Shown: positions 38,201 to 47,462, numbered from the stretch's first letter. The stretch: 64,000 nucleotides of DNA from Streptococcus sp. X13SY08 (GCF_001182825.2 NZ_LFYO02000003.1:62001-126000), one strand, 5' to 3'. A program made the numbers and translations. Notes: generated from the letters alone by a model not told the origin.

Positions 38201-41200
38201 AGCCAAATGGGGAGTCACATGTCATTACTACTCCACCAGTAACTGTAACACCTCCACAAGAGGATCCTACAGTTGAGAAAATGATTGAGACTCCTGATAC
38301 AAAAGAACTTGTAACAGATTTGGATATCGAAAACGAAAAAGTTTACAACTATATCGTTACGTCACAATTGCCAGCAGACATCCAAGATTTCAAGAAATTT
38401 GTTATCAAGGATACATTGGATGATCGATTGACAGCTCTCAATACAGCTGATAACAAACCATTCATTGAAGGTGACGCCGCTAAATTCTTCGATGTAAAAG
38501 TGGATGGACAAACGGTTACTGCAACAATGAAAGAGTTCATAACAGCTACAGATTCAGCTGGCAAAGAAATTAAGTTAGTTATTCCAGCTCAAATCAACAA
38601 AGGTGTGAAGACTCCTCAGATTCCAAATACAGCTTCTATCGACTTCACAAATGCTGTTAATAAACAGGGGAATAGGAAAACGGAACCGGTCACAGTATCT
38701 CCTCCAGGTGAAACTCCAACGGTTGAGAAGAAGATTAATGGTACATTGACGGACGCCCTTGTATTACCAGAGTCTAACTACACTTACAATATCAAGGCAC
38801 TCCTTCCAATGGACATCACAAGCTACAAAGCTTACACGATTGTCGACGAAGTGAATGAGAACTTGGCAAGTAAGATAGTAGAACTCGTGATCACAGCGCA
38901 GGTGAAAGCAACAAGCACAGAAGCGAAGATTGAAAACACTGCGAAAGTCACTTACCAAAATAAATCACATGTTGATGGAACTCCAGATAGCGAGACCCCA
39001 CCAACACCGCCAGTAACGGGACAGACTACAAGTACAACATTAAGACAACCCTTCCAACCGATATCGCCACTTACAAGACATTTGTGATTAAGGATACGCT
39101 TGAGAAAGAATTGGAAGTACAAGGCCCCCAACGATTACAGGGGACGCGGCTAAGTTCTTCAAGGTTGAAGTGAGCGGTCAAACTGTTACGGCCACCATTA
39201 CAGACTTCGATGCAGCGAAAGCTTATGCAGGTAAAGAAGTAGAGCTTGTGATTGTCTCACAAATCCGTAAAGGTGTGACTCGTCAAGCGATTCCAAATAC
39301 AACTAAAGTGACTTACCAAAATAAATCACACGTAGATGGAACGCCAGATAGCGAAACACCACCTACACCACCAGTAACGGTAACGCCTCCGGGTGAAACA
39401 CCGACTGTTGAAAAGAAGATTAACAATACGCTTGATCACTTGGATATCACCAGTTATTTCTGGTGACGCCGCGAAATTCTTTGATGTAACAGTTGATGGA
39501 CAAACCGTAACACCGCCTACACCAAATACTCCTCCACTTGAGAAGAAAGTAAATGGTGCAGAAAGTGCGAAACTATCAGCCCGCCAAGAAGTATTTACAT
39601 ACACAATCGCCACAACTGTTCCAACTGGCGCATTTGCATTCGAAATCAGCGATACACTCAAAGATGCCTTGACATTTGAAGGTGATATCACTGCAACCTT
39701 GGCTGGTAAAGCAATCTCTTCAAATCAAATTTCTATCTCTGGACAAACTGTTACAGTTAAATTGACTAAAGATCAAGTTCGTAAAGAAGCTGGTAAACCA
39801 GTTCATGTTGAATTCTCTGCTAAGGTCAAAGATGGTGCTGATTTGACACCATACATGACAAATGGTGTGACAAGCATTCCAAATACTGCAAGCTACATCG
39901 TCAATAACAACCCGGCAACTAAGAAGGATTCAAACACTGTTCCGGTATTACCACCAACTCCTAACGAACCAGAAATTGATAAGAAAATCAATCATACTCT
40001 TGAACATCTTGACATCGAAACAAATCAATCCTACATGTATAATGTCACTGCGGATCTTCCACAAGACATTGCAACATACCGTGAATTTGTCGTGACAGAT
40101 ACGCTTGAATCTGTCCTTGCAATCAATGGTGATGTGGTAGCCTATGTAGATGGATACACAACAGATGCTGTGAAAGTAACTGTAGAAGGCAATAAAGTGA
40201 CTGCAAGTGTCGTAGACTTTGCAAAACTTGCTGGCTTCAAACAAATCCAACTTTACATTCCTGCCAAATTAGCCTCTTAGCTCTTCTTAAAGCTACAGAA
40301 GCCTTCCGCTTTGACATCAAGTCAGTCGTTCCAATGGACGAAGCTGATGACAAACGTCAAAACCTTACAAGCATCACGATTACGGATAACTTGGACAATC
40401 TCTTCGCTGTGAAGAAGGACCAAGTAGCTGTGAAGGTTATAGATGCTCCTCAGGAAAATGCGAACTTTATCGATGAAGATGTTGAAAAATCGCAAGCTGC
40501 CCTTGATGATGAAAAAGCTAAATTGGAAGAAATCAAGCAATCTGGTCAAACAGAAGCAGCCACAGCTGCTCTTGCGAAAGCTCAAGCGACAGTCGCTGCA
40601 CTTGAAACACAGTTGGCAGAAGCACAAGCTAAATTGACTGAGCTTAAAGCTATGAAATCAACAGAAGCATCTACTACAGAGCAACCTGCGACAGATACAG
40701 CATCCTCTACTGATACTTCAGTAGCTGGAACGACAATTGATAATTCAGTTGAAATTGCTGCGCAAGAAGCCTTAATAGCAGATGTACAAGCTAAATTGGA
40801 AGCTGCGAAAGTAGAAGTACAAAAAGCTCAAGAAGCTTTAGCACAAGCGAAGACTGCTGAAGTACAAGAACGCATGGCACAATTGGCTAAGGTAAATGCT
40901 AAAGGTGGATTGACGGCTGAAGCAATTGCTGCTTTGGGCGGAACAATTAAAGTAGAAGGACAACTTGTAACGGTTGAATTCACAGATGAGGACACAATGG
41001 AAGCCCTTAGAGGCTACACTGTAAACGTGATAATCTACTCAAGTATCACAGATGTGAAAGCTTTGACAGATGATCATTTCACCAAGGGAATCGATAATAC
41101 TGCAACAGTACAATTCAATCATGATCCAAATGCCAACCTCATTAAGAAGACTAACAAAGTAACGGTTGTACCTCCTAAGGAGCAAACACTTCCACCGACA

Positions 41201-41389
41201 CCTCCAAAACCTGAAGAGCCAAAAGGTGATTTACCAACACCGCCTAAGAAGCTAGCTCCGACACCAAAACCAGCTACACCAATCTTGCCTAAGACAGGAT
41301 CTGTTGAAACTGGCTTCTGGAGCCTTCTTGGTCTCGGCCTAGCAGCTCTTGGAATCTTTGCTCTTAGTAAAAAGAAAAAAGATGTCTAG
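35266..41389 (+). pseudogene. Very large LPxTG adhesin: vWA, isopeptide-type repeats, coiled coil; broken in several places
   Basis: Readable blocks are 35266-39087, 39170-39466, 39393-40280 and 40334-41389. The first starts inside a von Willebrand A domain whose MIDAS residues are clear (DASGS, TGGGTPT, LLITDG). No signal peptide precedes it, so the true N-terminus is missing. Several ~120-residue beta-sandwich repeats follow (VTPP-x-E-x-PTVEKxI ... DTL ... GDAAKFF-V-VDGQTVTATM ... IPNTA), resembling isopeptide-forming fimbrial D2 domains. Frames change at about 39020, 39125, 39455 and 40275. A ~170-residue coiled coil (DDEKAKLEEIKQSG...) interrupts the last repeat, and the end is LPKTGSVETGFWS, a helix and KKKKDV. 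Intact, it would be a long sortase-anchored adhesin. Repeat collapse during assembly could explain part of the damage. Confidence 0.75.
38943..39382 (+). repeat. Near-identical direct repeats inside the adhesin gene
   Basis: About 75 bases starting near 38943 recur near 39304 with only a few silent changes (both encode KVTYQNKSHVDGTPDSETPP). The offset is 361 bases, which is not a multiple of three and accounts for the frame change between the copies. Such repeats favour recombination in the cell and collapse in short-read assembly. Confidence 0.8.
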
Positions 41390-41397
41390 TTAGCCGC

Positions 41398-41433
41398 TAA
41401 AACAGAAAGAGATATTTCTCTTTCTGTTTTTTT
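41398..41433 (+). terminator. Adhesin terminator
   Basis: AAACAGAAAGAGA and TCTCTTTCTGTTT pair around a short loop, followed by TTTT. Confidence 0.88.
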
Positions 41434-41543
41434 GTGTTAAAATGCGCAGATAAGTCCCTCAAGTGCCTAGTTTTTCGGGTTTTTTGAAAAATGATGGTTA
41501 AATATGATATAATAAAGATAATTTTGAAAGATGGAGTTGTATT

Positions 41544-41848
41544 TTGAAGAAAAGCTATCGTGTCAAGCGAAAACGCGATTTTAACGATCTATTTACACAG
41601 GGAAAAAATGTGGCAAATCGGAAGTTTGTGGTCTACCGTTTGCCTAAGGAGCAAGAGCATTTTCGATTCGCCATGTCCTGATGGAATTTTCTCCGAATCT
41701 GACAACAGATGATTTTGTGGTCATCGCCCGAAAAGGTGTGGAAAATTTGTCCTACCAAGAAGTCCGCGATAATCTTCGCCATGTTTTAAAATTAGCAACT
41801 ATTTACCAGAAAGGTGAAACTCTTGAAACAGAAACTAAAATGGGCTAG
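41544..41848 (+). pseudogene. rnpA: RNase P protein component missing its central RNR region
   Basis: RnpA is the protein partner of RNase P RNA in tRNA 5' maturation. The TTG start has GGAG about seven bases upstream and reads MKKSYRVKRKRDFNDLFTQG, normal through [15 protein letters not shown]. The frame then ends. The rest of the protein, [20 protein letters not shown] onward, continues in another frame to a stop at 41848. The ~20 residues normally between them (VSKK-GNAV-RN-IKR) contain the conserved basic RNA-binding helix. RnpA is essential in most bacteria, so a real lesion of this kind would be surprising. The gene's end overlaps yidC by 26 bases. Confidence 0.85.
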
Positions 41849-42632
41849 CATATTAGCGGCCGCCCTGCTCTTCTTAGCCGGTTGTGGCAGAGGAGACGTG
41901 ACCAGTCAGTCGACAGGCTGGGATCAGTTGATTTATTGGTTTGGTGATATCATCCAATTCCTCTCTATCAATGGTCGTATTGGAATCGGGATTATCCTCT
42001 TTACTCTCTTGATTCGAACATTGTTACTCCCGCTTTTCCAGATGCAGATGACATCGTCACGCAAGATGCAGGAATTGCAACCACAAATCAAAGCACTACA
42101 AGCAAAATATCCAGCTACGGACCTAGAAAGTCGTAAGCAGCTGGCAGAAGAAACACGAGCTCTTCAGCAAGAAAATGGCGTGAATATGTGGGCATCTATG
42201 CTGCCAATTCTTATTCAAATGCCGATTTTGATTGCCCTTTTCCAATCCTTGACTCGGGTACCAGAATTGCGGGTAGGTCAATTCCTTTGGCTCAATCTTG
42301 GTGAGACAGATCCCTACTTTATCTTGCCAATCCTTGCAGCAGGCTTTACATTCCTCAGCATGTGGTTATCCAATAAAGCTGCACTGGAGAAAAACATGGC
42401 TCTGACAGTTATGACTTACGCTATGCCGGTTATGATTTTCATCTTTGCCCTTAACGCAGCCAGCGGGGTTGCCCTTTACTGGGTGGTTTCCAATGCCTTC
42501 CAAGTTTTCCAAACTTTGTTATTCAATAACCCATTTAAAATCATTGCGGAGCGCCAAGCTGTTCTTGATGCAGAAAAAGAACGCGAAGCTCGCATTCGTC
42601 GTGCCAAGAAAAAAGCTCGTAAAAATCGATAA
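41823..42632 (+). CDS. yidC: Membrane protein insertase YidC/Oxa1
   Basis: YidC inserts and folds membrane proteins, alone or with SecYEG. It is a lipoprotein in Gram-positives, and LFLAGCGRG is a lipobox. Core segments are present: the hydrophilic loop [20 protein letters not shown], then [17 protein letters not shown], and a C-terminal basic tail ([11 protein letters not shown]). TTG 41823 is preferred (AAGGTG six bases upstream, [16 protein letters not shown]) over the GTG at 41814 that overlaps this ribosome site. The 269-residue length is normal. It follows rnpA and precedes jag, the standard order. Confidence 0.93.
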   Translation: MKQKLKWASILAAALLFLAGCGRGDVTSQSTGWDQLIYWFGDIIQFLSINGRIGIGIILFTLLIRTLLLPLFQMQMTSSRKMQELQPQIKALQAKYPATDLESRKQLAEETRALQQENGVNMWASMLPILIQMPILIALFQSLTRVPELRVGQFLWLNLGETDPYFILPILAAGFTFLSMWLSNKAALEKNMALTVMTYAMPVMIFIFALNAASGVALYWVVSNAFQVFQTLLFNNPFKIIAERQAVLDAEKEREARIRRAKKKARKNR

Positions 42633-42644
42633 AAGGAGACTATG

Positions 42645-43634
42645 ATGAAATTTACAGGAGCAACTGTTGAAGAAGCCATTCAAAATGGCTTGAACGAACT
42701 CAATATTCCACGCAAAAAAGCCCACATTACAGTGGTTGCGCGCGAGAAAAAAGGATTTTTGGGATTTGGTAAAAAGCCAGCCCAAGTTGACATTGATGTG
42801 ATTAATGAAACCACTGTTGTCAAAGCCAATCAAAAAGCTGTACGCGGTGTACCAAAAGAAGTCAACGATAAAAATGAGCCTGTTAAGAGTGTATCAGAAG
42901 CGACACTTGATTTGGGTCGTGTCGTTACAGCTGTCAAAGAATTAGAAAAATCAGGCCAAACTTTGGATGATGGAATCAAAGCTGAAATCTTGAAAAACGA
43001 CAAAGAAGCGACAACGATTTTGGAAGAAACAGGACGAGTTGAAATTCTTCAAGAGGGAGACATCACAGCGGCTCAGTCTATTTCAGAGTCAGATGTTGAG
43101 TCTGTTCAGGAAGATGCCTCTGCGACAGAAAGCTTTGAAGATTTGGATATCAAGATTGAACATGAGTACGATATTGACCAAGTAGTGTCAGAAGTTTCTG
43201 CTTATGTGCAAGAAATTTTGGATGATATGGATGTGGAAGCAAGCCTTGAAAGCACTCACAACCGTCGCACCATCAATATCCAAGTGGATGCCAATGAACC
43301 AGGCCGTGTGATTGGTTACCACGGAAAAGTGCTCAAAGCTTTGCAATTGTTGGCACAAAACTTCCTTTACAATCGTTATGAGCGCAATTTCTACATCACA
43401 ATCAATGTTAACGACTATGTAGAGCATCGCGCCGAAGTTCTTCAAGGTTATGCGCAAAAATTGGCAGAGCGTGTATTGGAAGATCAAGAAGCTTACCACA
43501 CAGACCCAATGTCTAGCAGCGAGCGTAAGATTATCCATCGCATCATTTCTAAAATGGACGGTTTGACAAGCTATTTAGAAGGCAATGAGCCAAATCGCTA
43601 TGTGGTAGTAGATATTGAGGGTAATCATGACTAA
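42645..43634 (+). CDS. jag: RNA-binding protein Jag/EloR (KhpB)
   Basis: EloR/KhpB regulates cell elongation and peptidoglycan synthesis with KhpA in streptococci. Domains visible in order are the Jag N-terminal domain (FTGATVEEAIQNGLNELNI ... KKGFLGFGKKPA), a long acidic linker, a KH domain with GRVIGYHGKVLKALQLL near residue 225, and an R3H domain (HRAEVLQGYAQ ... GLTSYLEGNEPNRYVVV). The second ATG at 42645 has better spacing from AAGGAG than the one at 42642. The length, 329 residues, is typical. The next gene's start lies inside its last codons. Confidence 0.95.
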   Translation: MKFTGATVEEAIQNGLNELNIPRKKAHITVVAREKKGFLGFGKKPAQVDIDVINETTVVKANQKAVRGVPKEVNDKNEPVKSVSEATLDLGRVVTAVKELEKSGQTLDDGIKAEILKNDKEATTILEETGRVEILQEGDITAAQSISESDVESVQEDASATESFEDLDIKIEHEYDIDQVVSEVSAYVQEILDDMDVEASLESTHNRRTINIQVDANEPGRVIGYHGKVLKALQLLAQNFLYNRYERNFYITINVNDYVEHRAEVLQGYAQKLAERVLEDQEAYHTDPMSSSERKIIHRIISKMDGLTSYLEGNEPNRYVVVDIEGNHD

Positions 43635-44259
43635 ATACAGTGCCATTTCAGCTTTCCTTGTCCACAAGGGAGCCAAGTACATCATGCCTGAAAAAGCGAG
43701 TGACTTGCGTCAAGAAATGGAGCGAATCAAGCGAGAGGGGCAAGCAGCTCGTCTCGCTTTTTCACAGCTGGCAACGCGCTTCCAGACACTTCATCCACAG
43801 TTTCGCTTGCAACGTGTTAGTAACTGGGTTAATCAAGCGCAAATTGCTCGTCCGCATTTTTGGGTATATTTGCTGGGACACGGGGAGATCACAGAACCCG
43901 TGTTTGCTCTGCGTTTGTATGGAGAGGCTGAACATTTTGGTATTTCTGTCGAAGTCAGCATTATGGAGCGCAAGAAGGACCAATATAGCCTTGAAAAGCA
44001 GGCTCGACTATTGAATTGTCCCGCTCAAGAAGGAACTTATTATCAATATATGAACCAGGAAGAGGTCATTCGGATTCCGGCAACAGAGGAGAATCGTCTG
44101 AACCTCCGAGACAAAGTTCAAAGCGGAGCTATTCGCAAGGTATTGGCAAAAACGGATATTGACTGGACGGAAGGATTGGAAGAAACTGTGCTGCTTCAAG
44201 GACTTTATGAGGGGATGATGCGCCTAGTTCCCTACTACGAAGAAACACGAAATTTCTAA
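43627..44259 (+). CDS. Conserved protein of unknown function
   Basis: This 210-residue soluble protein is mixed alpha/beta with no membrane segment or signal. Its start (MTKYSAISAFLVHKGAKYIM) overlaps the end of jag by eight bases, indicating co-translation. QAQIARPHFWVYLLGHGEIT and RLYGEAEHFGISVEVSIME suggest an extended sheet. Homologues sit near rnpA-yidC-jag in some streptococci, but I cannot assign a family or activity from the sequence. Confidence 0.72.
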   Translation: MTKYSAISAFLVHKGAKYIMPEKASDLRQEMERIKREGQAARLAFSQLATRFQTLHPQFRLQRVSNWVNQAQIARPHFWVYLLGHGEITEPVFALRLYGEAEHFGISVEVSIMERKKDQYSLEKQARLLNCPAQEGTYYQYMNQEEVIRIPATEENRLNLRDKVQSGAIRKVLAKTDIDWTEGLEETVLLQGLYEGMMRLVPYYEETRNF

Positions 44260-44269
44260 CCAGAAGCAC

Positions 44270-44299
44270 TTGACAAATGGCCATTGGTTAGTGTAGAAT
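44270..44299 (+). promoter_or_regulatory. Near-consensus promoter of rpmH
   Basis: TTGACA (44270-44275) and TAGAAT (44294-44299) are separated by 18 bases, just after the preceding stop codon. Confidence 0.8.
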
Positions 44300-44373
44300 A
44301 GCTTGGTATGTTTAGTAACTGATCAAAACTAGCCGGCTAAACGAATACGAAAATCTATGAGGAGGTATTCATC

Positions 44374-44511
44374 GTGAAACGTACTTTTCAACCAAGTAAA
44401 ATCCGTCGTGCGCGCAAACACGGTTTCCGTAACCGTATGGCTACAAAAAATGGCCGTCGCGTATTAGCAGCTCGTCGCCGTAAAGGGCGCAAAGTGCTTG
44501 CGGTAGCATAA
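44374..44511 (+). CDS. rpmH: 50S ribosomal protein L34
   Basis: This 45-residue, very basic ribosomal protein binds 23S rRNA. The sequence [20 protein letters not shown]... down to [12 protein letters not shown] is the complete L34. It starts with GTG, and TGAGGAGGT six to ten bases upstream is a strong ribosome site. It has its own promoter and terminator. Its place near rnpA and yidC is the ancestral arrangement. Confidence 0.97.
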   Translation: MKRTFQPSKIRRARKHGFRNRMATKNGRRVLAARRRKGRKVLAVA

Positions 44512-44523
44512 GATGAAGATGAG

Positions 44524-44556
44524 AAACCAAGAGAAACTCGAGTCTCTTGGTTTTTT
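44524..44556 (+). terminator. rpmH terminator
   Basis: ACCAAGAGA and TCTCTTGGT pair around AACTCGAG, followed by a T-run. Confidence 0.88.
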
Positions 44557-44628
44557 CTTTGCTGCAGCAAGCTCACTAAGAATGGGTTTTATGGTAAAAT
44601 AGAGTGATAGAAAGTATGGATGAATAGA

Positions 44629-45399
44629 ATGGAAATTTTCGATACCCACACGCATCTAAATGTGGACAATTTTAAAGATAGGATTGAAGAAGAGCTGACC
44701 TTGGCACGCGAGATGGGCGTCGTCTATCATAATGTGGTTGGTTTTGACCGTCCAACCATTGAGCGAGCGCTGGAGTTAGCGGATCAGCATTCAGAGATTT
44801 ACCTGACTCTTGGCTGGCACCCGACCGAGGCTGGCTCTTATGATGACCAGGTGGAAAGTTACCTGCGTCAAGTCCTTGCGCATCCAAAGGTCATCGCTCT
44901 TGGGGAGATTGGCCTTGATTATTATTGGATGGAGGATCCTAAAGAGGTGCAGATAGAGGTCTTTAAGCGCCAGATGGCTCTCGCTAAAGAACTGGATTTG
45001 CCTTTTGTGGTTCACACCCGTGACGCGTTTGAAGATACTTATGAGGTCATCAAGGAAGTTGGTGTAGGTCTTCGTGGCGGCATTATGCATTCTTTTTCAG
45101 GTTCTTTGGAAATGGCAGAGCGCTTTATGGAGCTAGGGATGACTATTTCATTTTCTGGGGTGGTAACCTTTGAAAAAGCCACAGATATTCAGGAAGCCGC
45201 ACAGCATTTGCCCCTAGAAAAAATCCTAGTTGAGACTGACGCCCCTTACTTGGCGCCAGTGCCCAAACGCGGCAAGGAAAACAAAACGGCCTATACTCGC
45301 TATGTCGTGGAGAAAATCGCCGAGCTGCGAGGCTTGAGCGTCAAGGAGGTGGCAATGGCTACGACCGAGAATGCCAAGAGGTTATTTGGACTTGACTGA
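44629..45399 (+). CDS. tatD: TatD-family metal-dependent deoxyribonuclease
   Basis: TatD is a TIM-barrel hydrolase with 3'-5' exonuclease activity on DNA and RNA in quality control. Metal ligands are in FDTHTHLN at the start, GEIGLDYYW and VETDAPYLAP. The chosen start is ATG 44629 (MEIFDTHTHLN), which matches homologues. An in-frame ATG at 44620 is possible. The product is 256 residues. It overlaps rnmV by eight bases, so the two are co-expressed. Confidence 0.93.
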   Translation: MEIFDTHTHLNVDNFKDRIEEELTLAREMGVVYHNVVGFDRPTIERALELADQHSEIYLTLGWHPTEAGSYDDQVESYLRQVLAHPKVIALGEIGLDYYWMEDPKEVQIEVFKRQMALAKELDLPFVVHTRDAFEDTYEVIKEVGVGLRGGIMHSFSGSLEMAERFMELGMTISFSGVVTFEKATDIQEAAQHLPLEKILVETDAPYLAPVPKRGKENKTAYTRYVVEKIAELRGLSVKEVAMATTENAKRLFGLD

Positions 45400-45976
45400 T
45401 AAGATTAAAATTAGCGAAGTGGTTGTTGTTGAAGGGCGAGATGATACTGCCAATCTCAAACGTTTTTATAACGTGGATACCTATGAAACCCGTGGCTCTG
45501 CCATTACGGAAGATGACTTGGAGCGCATTGAAAAATTGGACAATCTCCGAGGTGTCATCGTTTTTACCGACCCTGACTACAATGGTGAGCGGATTCGCCG
45601 GATCATTATGGATGCCATTCCCACTGTCCGCCACGCCTTTCTCAATCGAGATGAAGCTAGCCCAGGTTCTAAGAGCAAAGGACGCTCTCTGGGCATTGAG
45701 CATGCCTCCTTTGAAGACTTAGAGAAGGCTCTCTCCAAAGTCACCCAGCATTTTGATGACGAAAACAATTTTGACATCACTCAGAGTGATCTCGTTCGCC
45801 TAGGCCTCATTGCAGCCACTGATAGCCGCCAACGTCGTGAGTTTTTGGGCGAACAGCTGCGCATCGGCTACAGCAACGGAAAACAACTCTTGAAACGACT
45901 GGAGTTGTTTGGAGTGATGTTGGAAGAGGTAGAAGAGTGTATGGAAGGATTTGGTGATTGCGATGATGAGAAATAA
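45392..45976 (+). CDS. rnmV: Ribonuclease M5
   Basis: RNase M5 trims 5S rRNA precursors using a Toprim domain. Motifs are VVVVEGRDDTANLKRF (catalytic Glu) and FTDPDYNGERIRR (the DxD-like pair). The TTG at 45392 (MTDKIKISEVVVVEG) has AAGAGG about ten bases upstream. The earlier in-frame ATG at 45371 lies before this ribosome site inside tatD. The product is 194 residues, a few more at the C-terminus than usual. rsmA normally follows, but here two extra genes intervene, the first overlapping the 3' end. Confidence 0.92.
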   Translation: MTDKIKISEVVVVEGRDDTANLKRFYNVDTYETRGSAITEDDLERIEKLDNLRGVIVFTDPDYNGERIRRIIMDAIPTVRHAFLNRDEASPGSKSKGRSLGIEHASFEDLEKALSKVTQHFDDENNFDITQSDLVRLGLIAATDSRQRREFLGEQLRIGYSNGKQLLKRLELFGVMLEEVEECMEGFGDCDDEK

Positions 45977-46892
45977 TAGGCGAATAAATTTGTTTTTATG
46001 TGTGTTGTTTTGTACTGGGGTTATTAATTTTTGCCTAGCATTTTTTTATAATAAGGGTGTAACCCAAGACAATCAGTTTATCAAAAATATCTACATGACA
46101 TTAAGTCAGGGAGAAATAATTGTAGGTATAGGTGTAGCGCTCCCAACATTTTTGCTCTGGAAGAGTGAGTTAGATAATAGAAAATCTGATAGACAAGTTA
46201 GTAATTTTGAATATTCTTTTCAAATAACAAAAGAATTGCAACAAGCTCATGATAGATGTAAGAAGCAAGTAACTTCACAGCTAAATTCTAGAAATAAAGC
46301 GAAACTAAGAAAAATGATTCTAAGTGTGAGAGAGTATATTGAGTTATTAGAGCAAATCCAAGGATATAAAAACAAAGATTTGATAATAACAACTATTTCT
46401 AATAGTGATATATATGAAGCTTTAACTAATATACAAAAGAACAATGCCGAAGGAAATGATAGATTGGTAGTAGAAATTGGTGGACTACTGACGAGAATAC
46501 TTGTCTATGATAAAAATGATAGTAAATTGAAGGATGGAGATCCAATACAAGGAATTTATTTTTTATTTGATAGTGACAGTTATTTCAATTTGGATTTCGG
46601 TAAAATTTTTAGTAGTGGAAAATTTGGCAAAAATAATGATAATGAGGATTTAGTCTTTATATTTAGACCTGGCTCTAAATTTATTAAGTGCACAATTGAC
46701 CTGAAGTCATTTTCAAAATATGCTAGGCATGATGAGGAGGGTAGAGATAATCCCCCAAAATTCAAAGAATGTAATTATTACTATGGTAGGGGAAAGGAAG
46801 TTCCGGCTAACAAAATTAAAGAGAAATGGTTGAGCGGAATAGATGAGTTTTATTCTGATGCTATTAAGGGGGGAAATAATGGAATTTATTGA
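45963..46892 (+). CDS. Unrecognised two-helix membrane protein (AT-rich island gene 1)
   Basis: The ~309-residue product starts MMRNNRRINLFLCVLFCTGV and has two transmembrane helices, at about residues 9-28 and 48-66. A cytoplasmic, lysine-rich helical segment follows (SDRQVSNFEYSFQITKELQ ... NSRNKAKLRKMILSVREYIEL). A C-terminal domain of mixed strands comes next (RLVVEIGGLLTRILVYDKND, GIYFLFDSDSYFNLDFGKIF, FIFRPGSKFIKCTIDLKSF). I know no family for it. Base composition is clearly more AT-rich than rnmV and rsmA, pointing to acquisition. The start is uncertain: GGAAGGA (45943-45949) is 13 bases from this ATG, and GTG 45954 is an alternative. Its stop overlaps gene 2, so the pair is one unit. 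Confidence 0.72.
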   Translation: MMRNNRRINLFLCVLFCTGVINFCLAFFYNKGVTQDNQFIKNIYMTLSQGEIIVGIGVALPTFLLWKSELDNRKSDRQVSNFEYSFQITKELQQAHDRCKKQVTSQLNSRNKAKLRKMILSVREYIELLEQIQGYKNKDLIITTISNSDIYEALTNIQKNNAEGNDRLVVEIGGLLTRILVYDKNDSKLKDGDPIQGIYFLFDSDSYFNLDFGKIFSSGKFGKNNDNEDLVFIFRPGSKFIKCTIDLKSFSKYARHDEEGRDNPPKFKECNYYYGRGKEVPANKIKEKWLSGIDEFYSDAIKGGNNGIY

Positions 46893-47419
46893 TAACTTTG
46901 AAACAATGTTGAAAGAAAAGTTGCAAAAAGAGAATCTCGAAGGTGAAGTTTTAGATGAAGGCGAGGTTAAAGATTTTAGATGAAGGCGAGGTTAAAGATT
47001 TTAGAGGTAGGGGAGAATCGTTGCCAATATCAAATTTTTCAGGGAAAGCCTATCGTGTCAAAAGCGCTATTTTTGAAGATATGCCTGAAGATACTAGAAA
47101 AATCGGACCGTATTTTGAAGATATATTTAATGAGTTAATAAAGGTTGAATTTGATTTGCGTATAAGTAAGAATTACGCAAATCAAACAGGTAGTTGGAAG
47201 ATATTCAAAAAATATAAATGGAGCAGTTGGTTTATGCTTTCGACTAAAAGTATGAATCAGACTGTTTCAGGGTATATTTTTTTAACTGTGACCGAAGATT
47301 GTCTTTATTTTATTGTTTTTAGTAAGGATGGGCTTAAAGATTTAATCCAGTATAAACAAATAGCTTCTAATGATAGATACCATTTTTATTTTGGCGAGAG
47401 TAGAAGATGGGGTTGGTAG
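46879..47419 (+). pseudogene. Unrecognised small cytosolic protein split by a 25-bp tandem duplication (island gene 2)
   Basis: The ATG at 46879 has AAGGGGGGAAA just before it and lies inside the end of gene 1. The frame reads MEFIDNFETMLKEKLQKENL then GEVLDEGEVKDFR and stops. An exact 25-bp duplication (46949-46973 and 46974-46998) is responsible. Deleting one copy gives one frame continuing GRGESLPISNFSGKAYRVKS and on to ESRRWGW at 47419, about 171 residues. The repaired protein has an acidic N-terminus and an aromatic C-terminal half (YKWSSWFMLSTKSMNQTVSG, LTVTEDCLYFIVFSKDG). No family is recognised. It may be paired functionally with gene 1. Confidence 0.75.
46949..46998 (+). repeat. Exact 25-bp tandem duplication
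   Basis: Two identical, adjacent 25-base units, starting TTTTAGATGAAGGCG and ending GTTAAAGA, are followed by a partial third (TTTTAGA, 46999-47005). Since 25 is not divisible by three, adding or losing a unit toggles the reading frame of island gene 2. Confidence 0.95.
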
Positions 47420-47462
47420 TTCCTAAAGTTTTATTTTAAATTTTTACCTAGAAAGAAACATT

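Noticed and set aside
38210-40280. Regularly spaced repeats that could suggest a CRISPR array
   Set aside because: The units are long, diverged, in coding sequence and encode a consistent protein module; no short identical repeats with unique spacers are present.
45951-45976. A GTG/TTG start for island gene 1 inside the rnmV end (45951 or 45954)
   Set aside because: These starts sit only 1-4 bases after the GGAAGGA motif; ATG 45963 is preferred although its spacing is long, so the start remains uncertain.
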